NCBI GenBank assembly: GCA_938035525.1
Contig: CALHOI010000013.1
Location: 1-64,000 of the forward strand
Direction of reading: 5' to 3'
DNA length: 64,000 nt
From: an uncultured Granulosicoccaceae bacterium
Lineage (GTDB): Bacteria > Pseudomonadota > Gammaproteobacteria > Granulosicoccales > Granulosicoccaceae
In this document: positions 61,548 to 64,000 of the stretch, in pieces
How the letters are laid out: each line of letters begins with the position of its first letter
How positions within the stretch are numbered: the stretch's first letter is position 1
Translations under genes and position numbers: made by a program
The notes under the pieces: generated by a model
What the model saw: only the letters and a program-made list of their open reading frames with translations
Told to the model about the DNA's origin: nothing
The model's database searches: none

Positions 61548-63848
61548 ATGAAGAAAAATTTCTACCTGCCAATGACAGCAAGTCTGTTGTTGGGTTCCTT
61601 TATGGTTCATTCACCAGCAAGTGCATCGTCACTGGTTGTGGATGATCTTTTAACTGCCTCTAATTTGACAACGCCATGGCAAGAGTGTGGAACAGACTCT
61701 CTGGCGATCGATGTTTCTAACCTTGATGCCGGTGGGTGTGCATTTCGCACAACACCTGCTGAGCCTGGTGTGACTTACAGCATGACTTGTGGAGTACAGG
61801 TAGTTAAATACGCAAGTATTACATTGGCCTTCCTGGATGCTGACGACAACACATTAGCAACAGAGGTCACCGAAGTGTTTGAGCACGTTTCTGGCGCTTA
61901 CACAGCAACATTACAAGCACCGGCGGGCAGCGTTACAGCAGCCATTGGTATTTATGGTGAGCCGGGCTCTGCATTCCAGGACTGCGTTCTGGTTGATGTC
62001 GACCCTATGCCCGAACCTACAAAAGGATCCATTGCAGGTAGCACTTGGTTTGATGAGAGCGGTGACTCTGTCTTTGACGGTGTAGAGAGTGTTATTTCAG
62101 GTACACCGGTATCACTGATTTTTGAAGGCTCGATTCTGGACCAAACAACAACCGATGCCAATGGCCAATATTATTTTGGTAATCTGGATGTTGATGCCTG
62201 TTATACCGTTAGCTTTGGCGCTGTAGACAGCACTGTAGAGCTTGGTGCTACCGGTTCTGACAATGATGCTGGCGCCAACGGTGTGACTCAGGACATCTGC
62301 TTAACAGAACTTGATGCAGATATCGTTGATATTGACGCTGCATTTGTTGCAGTTCCTCCGCCTGAACCACCAGCAGATCTGACCATCTGTGGTGTAGCCT
62401 GGGTAGACGTTGACGGCAACGGCATGTTCGATGGCAGTGACTCAACACTGTCGCATGTAGATGTTCAATTAATCGAAGACGGTGTTGGACCAATTGCTAC
62501 TCAAGCCAGTAACGCTAACGGCAACTACGCGTTCGCTGATTTAACCGAAGGCAGCTACTCTATTCAATTTTCGATTCCTGATGGTCATGAGCCTACAGTA
62601 AGTGCAGGTAGTGCAGCCGCTGGTAAAAGCTACATTGGTGATACCGGCGCAACACCTGTTTTCAGTCTTGTCGCGCCTGAGTCATCTGATGGCACTGCTT
62701 GCACCATTGAAAATGTTAATGGCGGCTTTTTCGAGCTACCTGTAGCGCTGGAACCTACCGTTGCTAATGACGACGAAGTAACCCAGGAAGTTGGCACCGA
62801 CTTTAACGTCGCTGTGCTGGATAACGACGATGCCTGTGACGGCGTTTACGAGCTTAACCTGTTGGGTCACAATGTTCCGGGAAATGTTTCTATTAATACT
62901 GAAACGAATGAATTTCTCGTCTCCAGCACACAAGAAGCGGGTACTTACTCAATTGAATACGGAGTACGGGGTAACTGTGGTTCTTATGACACAGCGACTG
63001 TAACCGTCGAGTTAACTGAACCACCGATTGTCGTTCTGCCTGATGCGCCAGATGCACCTGTATGCCGTATCGAAACCGGTGGTAACAGTAGTAACGGTGG
63101 CGTTGACGTATTTAACGTGAATGAAAATGGTTTTAGTGCTCAGTACAACATGTACGACAGAAACAAGAACTTGGTAGTAACAGTTGATTCTGATGACTAC
63201 ACGCACAAAATCTACATTGGTCAGAGCACCAGTCAATGGCGTCAGCCGTACATTGGTAGCTGGGAAATTGAATGGAACGGTACAAACTACGGTTACTATC
63301 AAGTTTCTATTTTCTATGTATCAGCACTTGAAAATGGTGTGGAATCAGCACTCACAGAGTGTGATCGTACTTTGGTATCACCGATTGCTTTAGATCTTGA
63401 CAACAAGGGTCGGATTCAACGCATTAATGGTGAGTTCGAGGTTGACTTAAACAATGATGGTATTAACGAAGCCCTAAGCCAATGGTTTGCACCATCTGCT
63501 GGCATATTGGTTACCAGCGGCGCTAGTGGCCAAATCAGTGGTCACCAGTTGTTTGGAAATGTGCCTGGTGTTTATACAGACGGTTTTGCCGAGTTAGCCA
63601 CTTTGGATGTGAATAAAGATGGTCTGCTTAGTAGCAACGAGCTGGATGGTTTAGCCATCTGGAATGATCTAAACAGCAATACAGTTGTTGATGCTGGTGA
63701 GATGTCTAGCCTGGTCGATCATCAAATTGTTAGCCTGGGGTTACGTCACTATAAGTTTATGTCACGTGCTACAAAATCCAACGGAAAGAGCATTCTGATG
63801 GAAGATGTTTGGTTACCTCATGCACCTATGGCGGCCTTATCCAAATAA
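61548..63848 (+). CDS. Secreted surface protein with SdrD-B/Cna-B-like domains
   Basis: About 766 aa. Signal peptide 'KNFYLPMTASLLLGSFMVHS' ending near PASASS. Two SdrD-B domains: 'IAGSTWFDESGDSVFDGVES' with 'TTTDANGQYYFGNLDVDA' at about 160-225, and 'CGVAWVDVDGNGMFDGSDS' with 'ASNANGNYAFADLTEGSYSI' at about 276-340. These fold as Ca-binding beta-sandwiches. The C-terminus carries 'LDVNKDGLLSSNELDGLAIW' and 'DLNSNTVVDAGEMSSLVDHQ', EF-hand-like/dockerin-like calcium loops, at about 686-730. No LPxTG or PEP-CTERM is visible. A cell-surface or matrix role is likely. A lipoprotein gene follows after 29 nt. Confidence 0.8.
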   Translation: MKKNFYLPMTASLLLGSFMVHSPASASSLVVDDLLTASNLTTPWQECGTDSLAIDVSNLDAGGCAFRTTPAEPGVTYSMTCGVQVVKYASITLAFLDADDNTLATEVTEVFEHVSGAYTATLQAPAGSVTAAIGIYGEPGSAFQDCVLVDVDPMPEPTKGSIAGSTWFDESGDSVFDGVESVISGTPVSLIFEGSILDQTTTDANGQYYFGNLDVDACYTVSFGAVDSTVELGATGSDNDAGANGVTQDICLTELDADIVDIDAAFVAVPPPEPPADLTICGVAWVDVDGNGMFDGSDSTLSHVDVQLIEDGVGPIATQASNANGNYAFADLTEGSYSIQFSIPDGHEPTVSAGSAAAGKSYIGDTGATPVFSLVAPESSDGTACTIENVNGGFFELPVALEPTVANDDEVTQEVGTDFNVAVLDNDDACDGVYELNLLGHNVPGNVSINTETNEFLVSSTQEAGTYSIEYGVRGNCGSYDTATVTVELTEPPIVVLPDAPDAPVCRIETGGNSSNGGVDVFNVNENGFSAQYNMYDRNKNLVVTVDSDDYTHKIYIGQSTSQWRQPYIGSWEIEWNGTNYGYYQVSIFYVSALENGVESALTECDRTLVSPIALDLDNKGRIQRINGEFEVDLNNDGINEALSQWFAPSAGILVTSGASGQISGHQLFGNVPGVYTDGFAELATLDVNKDGLLSSNELDGLAIWNDLNSNTVVDAGEMSSLVDHQIVSLGLRHYKFMSRATKSNGKSILMEDVWLPHAPMAALSK

Positions 63849-63877
63849 GCGAGTACCATTAACTAAAAGGTTTTATT

Positions 63878-64000
63878 ATGAAATTTACAAATAAAAATGT
63901 GGTAACCGGGATCGCTTTAACTGCCTCACTGTTACTGGCCGCCTGTGGTGGTTCCAGTGGTGATTCGGGTAGTGGTGCCAGCAATGTCATAGTATCTAAT
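63878..64000 (+). CDS. Lipoprotein, partial (runs off the window end)
   Basis: 41 codons from ATG 63878, preceded by AAAAGG. The N-terminus 'VVTGIALTASLLLAACGGSS' is a lipoprotein signal with lipobox LLAAC, followed by a Gly/Ser linker. The remainder lies outside the window, so the family cannot be told. It is 29 nt downstream of the SdrD-B protein and probably in its operon. Confidence 0.7.
   Translation, partial: MKFTNKNVVTGIALTASLLLAACGGSSGDSGSGASNVIVSN

Overview
The window reads as a chromosomal segment of a free-living, aerobic, Gram-negative heterotroph, most likely a marine gammaproteobacterium with moderate GC. This is inferred from two TRAP (DctPQM) transporters, Tat-exported and lipobox proteins, glutathione enzymes, KatG with a Fur-type regulator, a large NAD-dependent glutamate dehydrogenase, DUF3144 and RoxA-like proteins. 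I see no rRNA, tRNA, CRISPR array, integrase or transposase. Species is not determined.

Layout. 0.1-3.2 kb: two glutathionyl-hydroquinone reductases flanking a hemerythrin protein, then a stand-alone Lrp/AsnC effector domain and a terminator. 3.2-8.5 kb: VOC-cupin-cupin protein, Tat-exported PhoX-family protein, a small exported protein, a P-loop kinase-like protein and a cupin. 8.7-12 kb: Tm-1-like protein translationally coupled to an Old-Yellow-Enzyme-type reductase. 12-15 kb: GNAT, a VHL-beta-domain protein, YCII protein, RutE-like nitroreductase, OsmC. 15-23 kb: probable catabolic cluster with a TRAP transporter, intradiol dioxygenase, GntR regulator, homocitrate/isopropylmalate-synthase-like lyase, GST and HSL-type esterase. 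23-25 kb: secreted protein and MFS permease. 25-30 kb: D-aminoacylase-type amidohydrolase with a second TRAP transporter. 30-37 kb: sterol-desaturase remnant, beta-barrel OMP, JmjC/cupin oxygenase, GNAT, hydrolase, BKACE enzyme, Tat dioxygenase-like protein with a ferric-reductase-like membrane protein. 37-40 kb: an LruC-domain lipoprotein gene split by one in-frame TAG. 40-46 kb: epoxide hydrolase, GlcG/HbpS protein, and a 1067-residue self-sufficient reductive dehalogenase fusion. 46-49 kb: dimethylglycine/sarcosine-dehydrogenase-type enzyme and RraA. 49.4-54 kb: a compact operon with glutamate mutase S and E subunits, a MutL/GlmL-type ASKHA protein and an AMP-forming ligase. 54-57.7 kb: SOUL protein, Fur-family regulator, katG. 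57.8-64 kb: glutamate dehydrogenase, an SdrD-B surface protein, and the start of a lipoprotein.

Themes. Several genes fit (halo)aromatic catabolism: the dehalogenase, quinone-conjugate reductases, intradiol dioxygenase, GSTs and epoxide hydrolase. Two systems would need cobalamin: the dehalogenase and the glutamate-mutase-like operon. The operon is the best candidate for an undescribed system, because it couples a carbon-skeleton mutase to an adenylating enzyme and has no methylaspartate ammonia-lyase nearby. A cross-cutting sequence feature is recurrent short tandem duplication (12-18 bp units, most often 15 bp) in intergenic and loop-coding DNA.
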